Source: Mansonella perstans
Taxonomy: Eukaryota; Nematoda; Chromadorea; Rhabditida; Onchocercidae
Length of the DNA: 64,000 bases
Direction of reading: 5' to 3'
Assembly (NCBI GenBank): GCA_037074765.1
Contig: JBAMDO010000065.1
Coordinates: 186,001 to 250,000 of the forward strand
Shown here: positions 24,488 to 37,137 of the stretch, in pieces
Layout: the number at the start of each line of letters is the position of its first letter
How positions within the stretch are numbered: the first letter of the stretch is position 1
The notes under the pieces: generated by a model
Databases searched by the model: none
The model's input: the letters and a program-made list of their open reading frames with translations, nothing else
Told to the model about the DNA's origin: nothing
Program-made: the position numbers and the translations under genes

Positions 24488-26530
24488 TCACAATTTTTTC
24501 TTCAGAAAGACTGGTGCGAATGATTGACGGCCAATACCACACATAGATACTCCAGCGCGGATAAGACCGTATCCCTCTTGACCCCATCTCTTGCCCCAAC
24601 TGCAACACAAATGGCAATGATTTAACAGAAAAACAAAATTAAGTTTAATATATTTCGAAAATAAAAACAGATTATTTCGATATTTCTATCTTGATTCTCT
24701 ATATTTTTTTTCTTTCCTTTGTAAATAATTAAAAATAAAGAAATTCTGATTCTTAGAAATTTGTTAAAATTTGAATACCTATTTCTGATGATGAAATATT
24801 TTGTCCCGTTTCTGACACCGTAACCAACTGCTACTACTTCATGATTTACAGTATTATTTGGACAATTCGGATTGTCGTAAATACCGGAAATCTTTATGCA
24901 ATAGAATTATGGAATTAATTTAATTTATTAATTTTAAAATTACTTTTTAATTGCACTTTGCATCCCTGCAATTAATTTTTCTTTGCTGTGTTTTATTTTT
25001 TCTATTTTCGTAAATTTACTCACCCTCTTGATAATTCGAAAAGTCATCTTCTGACGAATATAATGTCAGTAAAACAGGCCCATATAGTGCCAACACCCTT
25101 CTGATGATTTCTTCATTCAATGGAGGTAATCTAATACTGCCAATTAATCCATTCTTTCTTCGTTCAGTCATATTTGTTGGGCAAGATATACCATTAGCTT
25201 CTTTATACGGATAATTTTTATCGGTCGTTACACCGTTAGCAGCAACCCAATCTAAAACCTGAAAACTCTTCTTATCACTTATTTCGTCAATCAACAACTG
25301 TTACTTGTAAATAACAATCAATTCATGATAAAACGATAAATTCCCATATACTTGATGGCCAGACCCGCCCGTTCCGTTGCATCTTTCCAATCCACTACAA
25401 TCCATTACGTCTTGCACTGATAATCTTTCGGCTGATTTATTATTTCTGAGCGTGTAATACATTTCAAGCGTTGCTAATGTCGAAAAGATAAAACATACTT
25501 CACATCGACCCTAAAAATTGAGTTCAATTCATATAATATACTCGAAATACCGTTCTATGCATGTACAAAAAGAAACAAACAAAGCAAAAATGATAGTGAA
25601 AATTGGAAGAGCAAGGAATTGATTCAGATTAGAATCACTAAAATTTCAAAAAAAAAATTTCATTTACTTGCTCGGGTACCGGCAGCATTTTTATTATCTT
25701 TCTATAATCAATAGATGTTGGTAAGTCTTTGAATTGGTTTTCGCCGAGTATTTTGCTCATATTACCTTCTGCCTTTAAATGCATATCTGGTCGATATCCC
25801 AGATGCATTTTCTTTTCCTCTTCGGTCTACAAAAAAATGAAAAAAAGTAAAACGAAAGGCAGGAAGAAATAATAAAACAAAATTAGAAAAGAAAAAAGCA
25901 TAAATGTATAATATTAATTTTTATTATATGCTTAGGTTTGAATTTTCATTACTATAATAAAAATTACAAACCCAATCGCTCATTTCATTCAGACCTAATT
26001 TGTATGTTACCAGCCCTTTACTGTAACGTTGATTATGTTCATCAATTCTTTTTATTGATTGAACAAATTTAAGTAACCGGATTCGTTCTGGAACCGACGA
26101 ATCATGTTTTTTGCCTGTAACGAATAATAGAATTTATGGAAAATTCTGAGTGACTCAACTTTATTCATAAGTTAACAATTTGAAACCATTTTTAAAGAAA
26201 ATTAATGAACTGTAGCAAATTAAGGTTATATTAATTGACTAACCAAATTCTTTCAGGTAAGTTCTGTATTTTGAATAATGTTGTTGATACAAGGCATGAA
26301 TTTCACCTTTACTGTCGTCACTATCCCTGAAAAAGAGAAACTGCAAATGATTGAAATTTTTGATTCATTTATAACAAGAAGGATTGATCAGCGATATAAT
26401 TATTATATTTCAAAGCGTTTTCTGTGCTGTATTATGTTTCAAAAAAGTAAAATACTCACAATTCATGAAATGGATTTGTGTAAATAGGCAGAATGAAACT
26501 GACAAAGCTTAAAATAAGTAATGCTTTCAT
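24488..26530 (-). CDS. Papain-family (C1A) cysteine protease, 8 exons
   Basis: Secreted or lysosomal cathepsin-like protease precursor, 355 aa. Exons (minus): 26530-26460, 26326-26244, 26114-25972, 25826-25668, 25510-25352, 25258-25024, 24884-24779, 24599-24488. Signal peptide ~1-19; an inhibitory I29 propeptide has an ERFNIN-like helix (R-x3-F-x2-S-x3-I-x3-N) and GLNEMSD. The mature domain keeps the oxyanion Gln151, catalytic Cys157, His297 and Asn317, with the usual WGKRWGQEGYG and CGIG tail. The surround of the catalytic Cys is odd: CEVCFIFS instead of CGSCWAFS, losing the invariant Gly, Ser and Trp. This may alter or abolish activity. Intron 6 has a frame-consistent acceptor only at TTTCCG|GT. 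Paralogues lie at 59.4 and 63.3 kb. It is not clearly cathepsin L, F or B, so no symbol is given. Confidence 0.88.
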
Positions 26531-27120
26531 TGGTTAGTCGAAAAATTGTTCTTTTTTTATGGAAGACTGACAAGATCGTTGTTTAATATTGTATTTATAT
26601 TAAAATTGTGATGAAAAAAGTTTTATCAGAATTAACCTTTGATGATAAGAATTGTTTTGGAAATATTTATTTCGTGACTCTGCTCAATTTTGTTATCAGT
26701 GGGTGTTCATTTTTTTGTAGGGTGCTTCAAGACTGTTTACAGTTTTCGTTATCTGTCTTATTCGTATTTTTAGTGCGCTATTGTTTGTTGTTGTGTGAAT
26801 GATAAGAATATTTACTTCAGTTTTGAAGTTCTGCGATAAAGGAGATGTTTTCGCTATTTTAAGAAGAATTAATTCAAATACTTGGGAAGCCTTTTAAAAA
26901 GCTTTTATTGTCATTTTGGAATAAAAAACGTTAATGATTTTTTCATATGATTAATGAACACTTCTTGAATCAGCTTAGTAATTGAAGCTTTGTATTATTC
27001 CAATGATAATTAACGAAAAGGAAGTGATACGATTTGAAAGATTCAATAAATATCCGAAAAATAAGCAAGTGGAGTTTTTTGATGCGAAACTGAATTTTAT
27101 AAGGTGTGAAAATTTAAACT
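26531..27120 (-). repeat. Upstream block shared by the protease copies
   Basis: About 590 bp upstream of the intact protease gene match 62665-63272 (plus), and the part nearer the gene also matches 59005-59412 and 61621-61915. The duplications therefore carried promoter and gene together. The small antisense open frames in this block (64-73 codons) recur in each copy but look like shadows. Confidence 0.85.
26592..26599 (-). promoter_or_regulatory. TATA box of the protease gene
   Basis: TATAAATA on the minus strand, 62 bp before the start codon. It is conserved at the same distance (59-62 bp) in the copies at 59.4 and 63.3 kb, while flanking bases differ, which supports a working promoter element. 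Confidence 0.6.
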
Positions 27121-27230
27121 AATCAAATTCGACATTTCAATTTGTTGCATTTCTACAATTACTATGCAATAGTAACAACTATAAAAATTCAAAATTTGGT
27201 TAAATCGTGAAATCGTGCAACTATGTATTA

Positions 27231-29943
27231 TTAATTTTTTTCCACCGCTGTATGAATATCGGCGTCGGATTCATGTTCCTGATTCCTTCTTTCTTTTGAT
27301 GATACTTTGTGCATTCTAGCACTGGACTGAGAAGTATCTACCAGCTGTAAAAAAAATCAATGTAAAATGGTACCAACGTTGAAATAATGATGAAAAGTGT
27401 TAATCTTGCTGTTAGAACAAAGGTACTACTTATCTGAAACAATGAGGCTTAAAACAAGAAAGTAATAAAATGTAAGTACTGAAACAAAAAAGTGTGTTAA
27501 TTGGATATAATTCAAAGCTGAACAAATTGTTTCTATCTTATAGTTGACAAAAATTAATTTCGAATGCCATCAAGTACATTTTTCCATTCTTTCTGAAATT
27601 TTCCTCACCAAAAGAATTTTTGATTTTACCCCATATTTATCCAAGAATTGTGAAATAAAACGTTTCAGAAGGCCTAAATCATCCATTAAAGGATAATATT
27701 TGTTGAATTCGTCAGCATAAACAAACGGAAATCGCTGAAGCTTATTCAGTAATTCTTCTAATTCAGTCATTTTTGTCAGCAGCTGAAAAACAAATAAAAG
27801 GAAATTTTACTACTGTTTAAAATTAGTAAAAATATCAATTTCAATTAAAAAAAGCAGACTGAAATGAAAAACTTTCATTTTAATTCTCTTTGAAGAATTA
27901 AAATGAAAGTCTGTAAAGAAATTTTTTTAGAATATCAATTATAAGTGCAAAATATGCATTAAGTGAACGATAATCAAATAAAAAAGCTCTTTTTGTTACT
28001 TTTTAAAAATTACGTGCAGTATTTATTTTTTGCAAGATACGTTTTACGTGATTATATGCGTACATCTTCACGTTCTTGTTCTGGCCAACTAACAAAGTCT
28101 TTCGTCAACGATTCGGCTTCTTCCTTAAATTTCTCATCATTCAGGATAATTTGGTGAAGTTGATTGGCTAGCAGATGTCGTTTATGCATTGCTCCTTTAA
28201 TTGCTGTTATATAGTCGATGATATCAGATATCGGGAACTATAATTGTTCATTTTAATTTTAGATTCAATAATTTTTGATAAATACAAAAAATATTGGGTG
28301 GGAAAATACTCTGATAGTCATTTAAACTGAACTATTGACAAGAATAAGTGACAAAATTTGGCAATGCTTTATTGTTTTCTTAGTCTTTTCATAAAATTTC
28401 AAATACAGTATCAACTTCAAAAGTAAAATGCTGAATTCCATTTGATGTTATTAATTGCACTGCTAATTATCACTACTTAATCATCAGTTATTAGTTTTCT
28501 CATGCGATCTTTCGAAAAATGCGCTATTTTCCAATGCTCATTTTCTTGTTCCTTTCTTAATTATTTATTCGTTGAACTTGATTATTTATCTAATTAGTTC
28601 GTTTATTTGTTTATTAAGTTATTTCACTAATAAAATAATTTAAGAAAAATATGAGATTTGATGAATTTCAATTTTGATTTTATTTTTTAACAACGGCATT
28701 TGCTTTCTTGTATATCTTTCATTTTGTCATTAATTGTCTCTTAATCATAAAAAGTTTGGAAATAATAACCTCAATGCCAATTTCTTCCGCTTCTACATCT
28801 TCTTCTATACGCATTTCAATATTAGCAAAACGTTGTTCTAGTTGCAACAGTTCGTTATCAATTTGTGCGATTTGATTTGAATCATGCTGTTCTACTGACG
28901 TAGATTCAGTTGTTGTTGATGATGATGTATTTGATATCTTTATAACTCAAATTTTTTAATACCGATTTGCAATTCTTGAAATTGCAAATCAAATTTCATT
29001 TAAAAAAAAAAAAAAAAAAAAAACATTGTGCACAAAATGATACACCAATTGAAAGTATAAGTATCAAGTTACAACGAAATATTTTAATTTGATTAAATCA
29101 TTTAGGGATTGTATACTTCCAAGCCATACTGCTGCACAATATTCTTTCATTTAGTTTTGTTCTTCATTTAGTTAAGAATATGATCTTTTAATTGTCTTTA
29201 AAATTTAAAAATTTTTAAAAATATTTCTTTTTAAGAAAAAGATGAAAGAAAGATAAAATTAAGCTAAGCGTCTTACCAATTTTTGAGCAAACGTTTCGTC
29301 TACGCTAGAAGTATTACTGCGTACGACTTTACTGCGAGAAGTATTACTGTTTACTTGACATGAATGAGTTTTCGGTATTGCGTATGTTTTAGCTTCCAAC
29401 AATTGTAGCTGTGTATTTACATTAGAAATTAACTGATCGAGTCGTTTCATGTACTGCTTTGGTGCAATTTCTTTACTGTATTTGCTTATCTGCTATTATA
29501 ATGACCATATCATATCCTTATTGTTTCATGATAACATATTGGATAGCAGGAGAAATCAGAAGGCTTTTTTTTTTGTAATTTTAGAAAAGATAAATTATTT
29601 AAAAACAGTTGTTGTTTTTAAATACTGTATGCTAACAATAATATTTATCTGAGAAATGAATGGTTTCATTTGACTACTAATAACAAGAAATATAAATTTA
29701 TGTTAGATGACTTATTACTTTAATTTGTTTTTTTAAGAGCTACTTAATTTGTTTAATTACACTTAAGCATGTCATAAAGGTAGGAACTAAGTATAAAGAA
29801 GTAGGGCAAGAATAAAAACGGAATATTTCTGGACGTACGGAAATGAAATCGTTCAAAAAATCATTTTCATGTTTGCCGTACATTTTATAGAAATTTCTTT
29901 CTTGTTGTTCAATTTTTGCCAAAGTTTCGTTTGCAGCTCTCAT
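27231..29943 (-). CDS. Unrecognised coiled-coil protein, 6 exons
   Basis: Predicted 303-aa protein. Exons (minus): 29943-29839, 29453-29277, 28937-28770, 28237-28064, 27782-27609, 27344-27231. All five introns are phase 0 and the frame is continuous. It is rich in Leu, Glu, Gln and Lys with heptad-like stretches (residues ~5-55, ~120-150 and ~170-210), a Ser/Thr-rich linker (~65-105) and a hydrophilic tail. No signal peptide or membrane segment. The exon 5 donor chosen (TTG|GTGAGG) avoids a stop 13 codons later. The start is the first ATG of exon 1; the frame is open a little upstream (to an AAG acceptor), so an earlier exon is possible. The family was not recognised; a structural subunit of a multiprotein complex would fit but is a guess. 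Confidence 0.65.
27871..27910. other. Perfect 16-bp hairpin with 8-nt loop
   Basis: ACTTTCATTTTAATTC (27871-27886) and its exact inverse complement (27895-27910) flank an 8-nt loop. It lies in intron 4 of the coiled-coil gene, about 90 bp upstream of exon 5. Confidence 0.85.
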
Positions 29944-31402
29944 GGCCTTTGCAAGATTATCATCTTAATTGAATGTTTGCTTTATTAAAAATAAAATTTT
30001 TTCCAAATTTCAGTATTTAAACAACCGAAAGAATCTCTTTCATAGTTGTCATGCGCTAGCAAGAATCATATCTTCTTCAATTTGGAATTGATTTGCATTA
30101 ATTGATAAGAAATTCCACAATTTTCAGTTCTTTTTTTTTTTGATACAACAAGAATCAAGAGATAATTTAGTTTTCCTAAAATATCAAACTTTTTGCAGAA
30201 ATCAAATAAACACACCACCTTGGATATTCATTTCCGAGATCTGAACGGAACTACCACTTACTCTGGCTTTGAAAAGAAACAATAGTTCCTGAGAAATTTT
30301 TTATGTTTTAAGTAGATTTTGCAAAAAACTGCAAATTTCGTAGACCAAAGTTTTTAATGCCGCTTTAAATTTTGTTGGATTTAGTTTTTATTTACAAAGA
30401 CGATGAGGAAATAAACATATCAAGTGAGAAAACTTTAATATTTTCCCGCAGTTTTCAAACATCAAAAATAAAGCTAATCTGTTTTGAAAAGAAACAATAG
30501 TTCTTAGGAAATTTTTCATATTTTTAAGTAGGTTTTGCTAAAAACCGTAAATTTCGTAGGTTATATTTTTTAAAGCTCCGTTAAATTTTGTTGGATTTAA
30601 TTTTTATTTACAAAGACGATGAAGAAATGATTTGTTCCATCAAATCAGAAAACATTAATATTTTATCAAGAAAAATGTGTCAACCAATCCTATTCTAACA
30701 ACATTTTGGAACAAACTCAACAGATAAACGAGTAATTAATTTCAGATTAATCGAAAATCCGGTGCTGGCACTTGATCTATCTAAAAAGTTAAGAATACCA
30801 AATCTGATATAAAATGCCAAATGTAAGATTGAAAGAAAAAGTACATCGCTATGCGTGAAACGATTTTCTACATATTGCAACAGACAAATTTAAAAATGTA
30901 CATTCCCTTAATTAATAAAATTAAATTATGCTTCAAACATTGGTCAAAGATATATATATATTTCTGACCTCCTGGAATCAAATAAGATTGACTCTCTATT
31001 TGTATATCAGATATTTACTTTCGATAAATATACTTATTATTGCTAATCAAGTTCATTCACGCGAGCTGTTTAATTTGAATTGATCAGGAGTAAGAGAATT
31101 GCGTCAAAGGCACATATTCTGAGTGGAGTTAACTACAATAATTACATGGAGGCACCAATCTGCTACCAAATTATCAGGAAATGGGAATAAAAAAACTTTC
31201 CGAGATCCTCATTTTTCCATATATTACTATATCTTTGGCAATGATAATTTATTATCTGTGAATTGATAGCTTGTTAGGAGCTAACTGTGAATGGTAAACC
31301 TGATTCTATTGCATGAATTTCTTATGCTGTTCAATTATTTCAGTGAACGCAAAAAAAAAACATATCAATTACTGTGAATTGTCCAAAAAATGTGGATCTA
31401 TA
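29944..31402. other. Intergenic region with a 185-bp tandem duplication
   Basis: 30267-30450 and 30480-30665 are direct copies of about 185 bp, offset by about 214 bp. Both start GTTTTGAAAAGAAACAATAG or nearly so, and contain TTTTGTTGGATTTA and TTTACAAAGACGATGA. The rest shows nothing clear. The flanking genes are both on the minus strand. Confidence 0.7.
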
Positions 31403-33667
31403 TCAATTATCCCTAAACATACTTCTAAATCGACGCTCTAAAGTTTTTTCATGAAGAATTCTCTTCCTTGCTATATCTTTTCCTCTTGCCGTAGGTCTCA
31501 CTTTCACCGCGTTCACGTCGCTAGCCTAAAAATTGACATCATTAACAAATAAACTGAGCAAAAAAACTGTTCAAGTGATAAAATAAGAAAAGAGATATTT
31601 CAGTATTTGCTGACAACAACTGTATCATTTCATAATAATTTTAAGTCCCAATTTTTTTTCAAAATATGCATATGTTAAATCCATTTTTTACTCTTATTAA
31701 ACAATACAACAGTCTTCATAGGAAACTTCCAGAAAAAGAAAAGAAATGGAAACCAAAAAGTGTATACACCCTTACTTTAGATTTATCAGAAGTAGCACAG
31801 CCCAGACCAAGCTTATCTTTCTTTAGAATTGCTTTTATAGGATATCGTCGACCAGTCGCATGACGGCCTAATCCTTCAAATTCATCCCAGCCACTCTTTC
31901 GTAAGATACGATAACCTTTATTCCATTCCGGAATTCCATAGCCTGGGTGAAGCACCGGTTTTCGGATTTCCAAAAGATGTGCTATACTACTTAAGTGGGC
32001 CTTTCCTACATAAGTACACTGACAGGCATCACAAAACCGCTCAATTTCTAAAACTTTTCTGGGTCCTCCGACCTCCAAGATTGGTTCGCATCGTATCCTG
32101 AAATTTTCAAAGCATTAAAAAAAGCTTCCGATGAAGAAGATGGAAGTTCCTCACATAATCATTCCATAATGCTGGAAAATTAAGAAAATTTACAGCGATT
32201 TCACAAATGTATACTTTTATGAGCGTAATCCCCATTAAGTGCACTCATAATAACGAATATCGGAATACGTTCCGATTAGGTGGCATAAAAGCTGTCTCAT
32301 GCCACAACTGATATTTTGCATATAAGAGAATGAGCTAAGAAACTTATTCAAACACAAAATGAAGATATAAAAACACACTCGGATTCTTCTTTTTCATGCA
32401 AAATAATCTGTCGGTATATTTCATGATGTCCACATTTCAGTGCAAAGTCCGCAACTGTTTCCCCTGATTTGGTCCTATATTATATTCATATTTATTAAAA
32501 TTATAGAAATTCATAACTGATTTTAGAAGCGATCTTCGTTCAGAATACAAAATTTTAACATACAATATTTTACTTAAATAAGAAAATTGAAAATATAAAA
32601 AAAGCTTCCATATTTTTTTATATAAGAAAGTTCCGCTATTGAGATTTTAACCAATATTCAACATAGAATCATTTTATCTATAATTTCAAACGCTACATTA
32701 AATGACTGCTGATTTTGGTGTTTAAATTAGTAAGTGGTGATATGAGTAAACATAACGTTATTTTATTAGATTTCGTCCGAATCGCAATGACTCGAAGATA
32801 ACTCCTACGGCGAATGAACCCACTAGAACTTACGAGAATGAATATGAATTAAATATGAATGTCAATGGACCCTCTGGATGATCCCAAAACCTTGTTAAGC
32901 CAAATGACAGTATTAAGAAGCTAATACACAAACCGTTTTGAAATGTTTGCTCCCATCGATAACAAGTATTTAACAATATGCAAATGACCCGCATAACTTG
33001 CACACATCAGTGCAGTCCAACCATACTGATCCGACACATCGATATCTATTCCTGCAATTTTTATCCCACATCATTTTTCATTATGATATTATCTTTCGTT
33101 CGAAATCTTCCAGCAAATTTCGACAAATCTCGATATCCGAAAGGAAAAAATCGATAATTCATTTTCATTTCTTTTATCATATTACTCAAAGAAGTAGTTA
33201 TTATTGTTGAAAACAAACCAAGTTAAAAGTTATGAATCATTTTGATAGTTTAATTCCTTTAATTAAAAATACAATACCATTAGAATAAATATACCTTTCC
33301 TGCAACAATGATCCATAACACCTCGCAAATTTCCATTTGTAGCATCCTTGAAAAACTGTTCCGAGTTTTTCCTAATATCATCCTCTTTTTTCACGGTATT
33401 ATTTGATAGTTTAACGAATTTCCGAGGATATTTCTTGTTATTTTTGACTCTCTCTAACCGCACTTTCGTCGAGTTATGTCGAACTGCTGAAGTAGACGGT
33501 TCGGCTAGCAGAGTTTCGTAAAAAGATCGTACGTCTTTGCCACAAATAGTTCGACTCGAGGCGCTTTCCATAACAGAAGTCTGTTGAACAGTAGTAGCTG
33601 GATTTGCCCTGATAAACTGGATATGCTTACATTTGATAGTGGAAGAGGAACTTCCCGACGGATTCAT
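31403..33667 (-). CDS. gpank1: Ankyrin repeat and G-patch protein (GPANK1-like), 5 exons
   Basis: Predicted 343 aa (human GPANK1 is 356). Exons (minus): 33667-33295, 33051-32934, 32474-32379, 32097-31776, 31525-31403. A disordered, basic N-terminus is followed by ankyrin repeats (~125-195; DQYGWTALMCASYAGHLHIV is typical). A C2H2-like motif comes next (~218-236; C-x2-C then H-x5-H), then a G-patch (~260-305; GWDEFEGLG and KLGLG) and a basic tail. G-patch proteins usually bind RNA or activate DEAH helicases, so a nuclear RNA-linked role is inferred. TTTTTTAG ends 1 nt before the ATG, a good trans-splice acceptor. The exon 3 donor (CCGA|GTGTGT) is weak but is the only one that keeps frame. The coiled-coil gene lies about 1.5 kb downstream on the same strand; a shared operon is possible but unproven. 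Confidence 0.88.
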
Positions 33668-36600
33668 ACTAAAAAATTCTGGTTAAAGAGTTTGGAATTA
33701 TCGAAGAAAAAAAAGCTATTAACGTGACAAAACGAATTGCACACTAAATTTTCAGGAATCATGTGATATTAGTCAGCAAAGTTTCTAACGAGTTAAAAAA
33801 GAATTTAATCACTAATTACTGCAGTAACAGTTAAAATTTAACTTGAACAATAACAGAAAAAAAGTATGAAACCAAGGATGCTTATGAATATTTCGAAAAA
33901 TTTATAAAAGACAAAAACTAAGATCATACCAAACATTTATTGGGCAACTAAATGATAAACGAAGTACATTAAATAACAAATAATGAAGATTGGAAATTTA
34001 TGCATAAAAAGCATAAAATTGTAGGAAAACAAGTTATGATATAGGTCATGAAGAAATGAGTTATGAATTTATGAAGAAATGTAATCAATATCAATCTAAT
34101 GCTATCCATCTACAGTTTCGTGATAACTAATTTAAAACTGATTAATTAAGGAAGCGTATGGTGCTGCTAGATATGAAGAAGGATAATAGTTTAATTATTG
34201 TTAAATGCTACAATGAACTGTTTCATATGAGAGTTTAGAAGATCTAATATAGCTAACTGTGGATATCGATAGAAACTTCACCGAGTAAAATGCTTACATT
34301 TTTGGAAAGCAATCTTTTTGAACTTTTATTCATACACATAAGACACATTTTGAAATAATCCTTCGTTTATAATGCTTACTGAAATGTACACTTACTTATA
34401 GCATCATTTCCATTAAAATAACTTTTAGCAAATGATCTAATTGCCAAACATGATTATTCATATTGAATTTTAATCTAACAATTTTTCATAAATGGAAATA
34501 GCAATAGCAATATCTCAAAAAATATGATTATTATGATAAAATGAAATTTAAATAAACTAATGCTATTTTTATGTGAAATAGTAGCAACAATCAGCACTTT
34601 TTCATTACTAATATCAATATGTAAAGAGAAAGCTTGAAGAAAAAAAAGAACTAAGCCAAACTTTTTGATATTCAACATCTGTATTCAAATAAAAGTTGAC
34701 AGAAATACAAGATTTGATTATTGAATATCCTAGAAAAGCATCCTCATTGCATTAAGTAAGATCACTTAAATAAGATCAAGTAATACTTATGTAAGATTCA
34801 ATTAATTACAGTATGATTAAGTAAGATCAAAAGTAAGACCTTAAGTACGATTAAAATTAAAGTAAGATCTTAAATAAGATCTAATTAATTAATTGGAGTG
34901 AATTAAAATTACAAACATTCAATTAAAATTTAACATCGACCATTAAACTTTCAATAACGTTGTCTTTAGATTGATTTGGTTAACTCACAATGAAAATGAT
35001 AGTCTCTACATTTAGAAATACTTGCATAGAATTTCGTTCACATAACATTTAACTGCCATCTAGTGTATTTTACTCAATAAACCATTTGAAGATATCCGGA
35101 AGACAATTTTAATATGCATTCAATTATCCGGAAAATTTTTCCGGTATTTATTAAATGAATCAGATCACTTCTGATCACTTTTATCCTTTCATTTTCGCGC
35201 ATATTTGTTCAAACATTCTTTACTAGATCAATTTTTCAATGTTATCAATTTTTTTAAGCATAAATTCATTAATTCCGAACAATATTTCGACTTTTTACCG
35301 CTTAAACACAAAAGTTGTTTGAAATTTTATTATGATAACAATTTTATTATGATAGTTGAAATTTTATTATTATGATAACACAAAAGTTGTTGAAATTCTA
35401 TTATGATTGTAACAATTATTCCTTATGCGATATTGAACTGCATTTGTTGAAAAGGCTAAATGGTATTAATTACCTAACATATAAAACATTCAAGCAAGAT
35501 AATATAGCATGAAAAATCCTTGCCTTTATCAGTGAATTATCGGTAAATTATATTTTCATATTACCGTAAATATAATTTCTTTTTGTTTCTTCAACTACTG
35601 TAATTTCTATTTACACTAATTTGAAAGCAATTATGAAGTCCTAATTGCTTGTGAATAATTGAAGTCAATGTCATCGTATCATTGCATTTTTTTTTTTTTT
35701 TCAACAACTGTAAATTTCGAATTGTTGCAAACATTAAGGATTATCGTTGGAATTCGTTAGAATAGGACAGTTTGTAACATTGATGATTTATCCATCTGTT
35801 AGCGATTTTATTCAATTTTTCCAAAATAATAATTTCGCATGACACTGCTATAGTAGCATAATTATTAATAAAAGCATTTCATGCAATAGTTATGGACAAG
35901 GTTAAAAATGATCAAATTAATTTGCGGAACATTTTAATTAATTAGATCAAATTAATTAGCTCGATACGGATTTTCTAACTGGTTAATAAAAACAATATTC
36001 TTTATAGGTCAGGTTAAAAAAAATGTTACTGCAGCATGAAATATTGGAAACGAATTTCAAAGGTACCTCAAGAAGCTTTCATACCTAAAAAGTGCTATAA
36101 ATTTGCTGCCGAAAGGTATGACACAAATGACCATAATTCTTTGATAGAACTTCGTAAGAATAAATCTTGCAAATTTGGTCTTACTTTTGAACGATATCCA
36201 TGCTGATTGATAAGAGTTGCAAATATTGACAATGGTTATTATTATAGCTGTTCAACAATTCACGTGAACGCCACGTAGGTTTTCACGCCAATATTTGAAG
36301 ATTGAACAAAATGTTATATTGCAATAAAACCAATAATCTCCACTTTAAAAAGCAGAAAAAAAAGCAAAAAAAAAAAGCACGAATATTCTATAGTGTATAT
36401 ATTTTAGACAATTTTTTGCACCACTTATTTTCATAAGCAGTTTCAATTTAAAAAAAAAAAAAAAAAATAATAAGTGCAATGTTTTATTGATAGCCAAGAT
36501 TTAGCAAACAAAATAGTTGAGAATGAAAATGTTTTAAAAATACAATATTTGCATCCTTCTAAGAGAGGAATTTGTTCTTTCTCAAAATGACAATTACTTC

Positions 36601-37137
36601 AATTGAAAAATTAAAAAAAACAAATAGAAAGTAGGCCAAAACTTTTTGATTTTAGTATTTTATAAAAAATCGACCAGTACCAAATTTAAATGTGAAATTT
36701 AATTTTTCCAATCGAAAAATCACTTTTCTTAGATTTCAGCATCAAATGGTTCTAACTGGAAATTTAAGCACAAAAAAGTTAAAGATAAACGTGAAGCAAG
36801 TCTTTCCTTAAATTCAAAATAAAATGCAAAACATAAATACCTATGCGAAATTTAACCTAGAACGATAACAGCTTGAATGAAATTAATAAAGAAAAGAACA
36901 CACAATTAGGATCACGCAAATAAATTATTGGATATGATAACAAAGAATAAATGGCAGATAAACGAAAGGCGTGTAGAAAATTAGAAAAAATGTAATGCCA
37001 CGTTTATAACTAATCGGTTCCTAACTTATACAATTTATTCCTTCCCAAAACATGAAAAAAAACAAGGAAATTAACAATTGAACAGAAGCGAAAAAAAAAC
37101 AAGGTAACTTAAGATATGAAAAGTTGCTTTATCTCTA
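33668..37137. other. AT-rich intergenic region
   Basis: No gene seen. It contains degenerate short repeats: GTAAGAT/ATAAGATC units at 34756-34875, TTGAAATTTTATTATGATAAC units at 35318-35405, and several long poly-A runs. It lies between the 3' end of the DOCK gene and the start of the GPANK1-like gene. Confidence 0.5.

Noticed and set aside
26278..26487. 69-codon antisense frame starting MLLIQGMNF, also at 59456-59665 and 63316-63525
   Set aside because: Shadow of protease exon 2 and intron 1 on the opposite strand.
26608..26802. 64-73-codon frames starting MMKKVLSEL, repeated at 26608, 59117-59338, 61651-61845 and 63001-63195
   Set aside because: They lie antisense in the duplicated promoter block; their repetition follows from the duplication itself and they carry no domain or start context.
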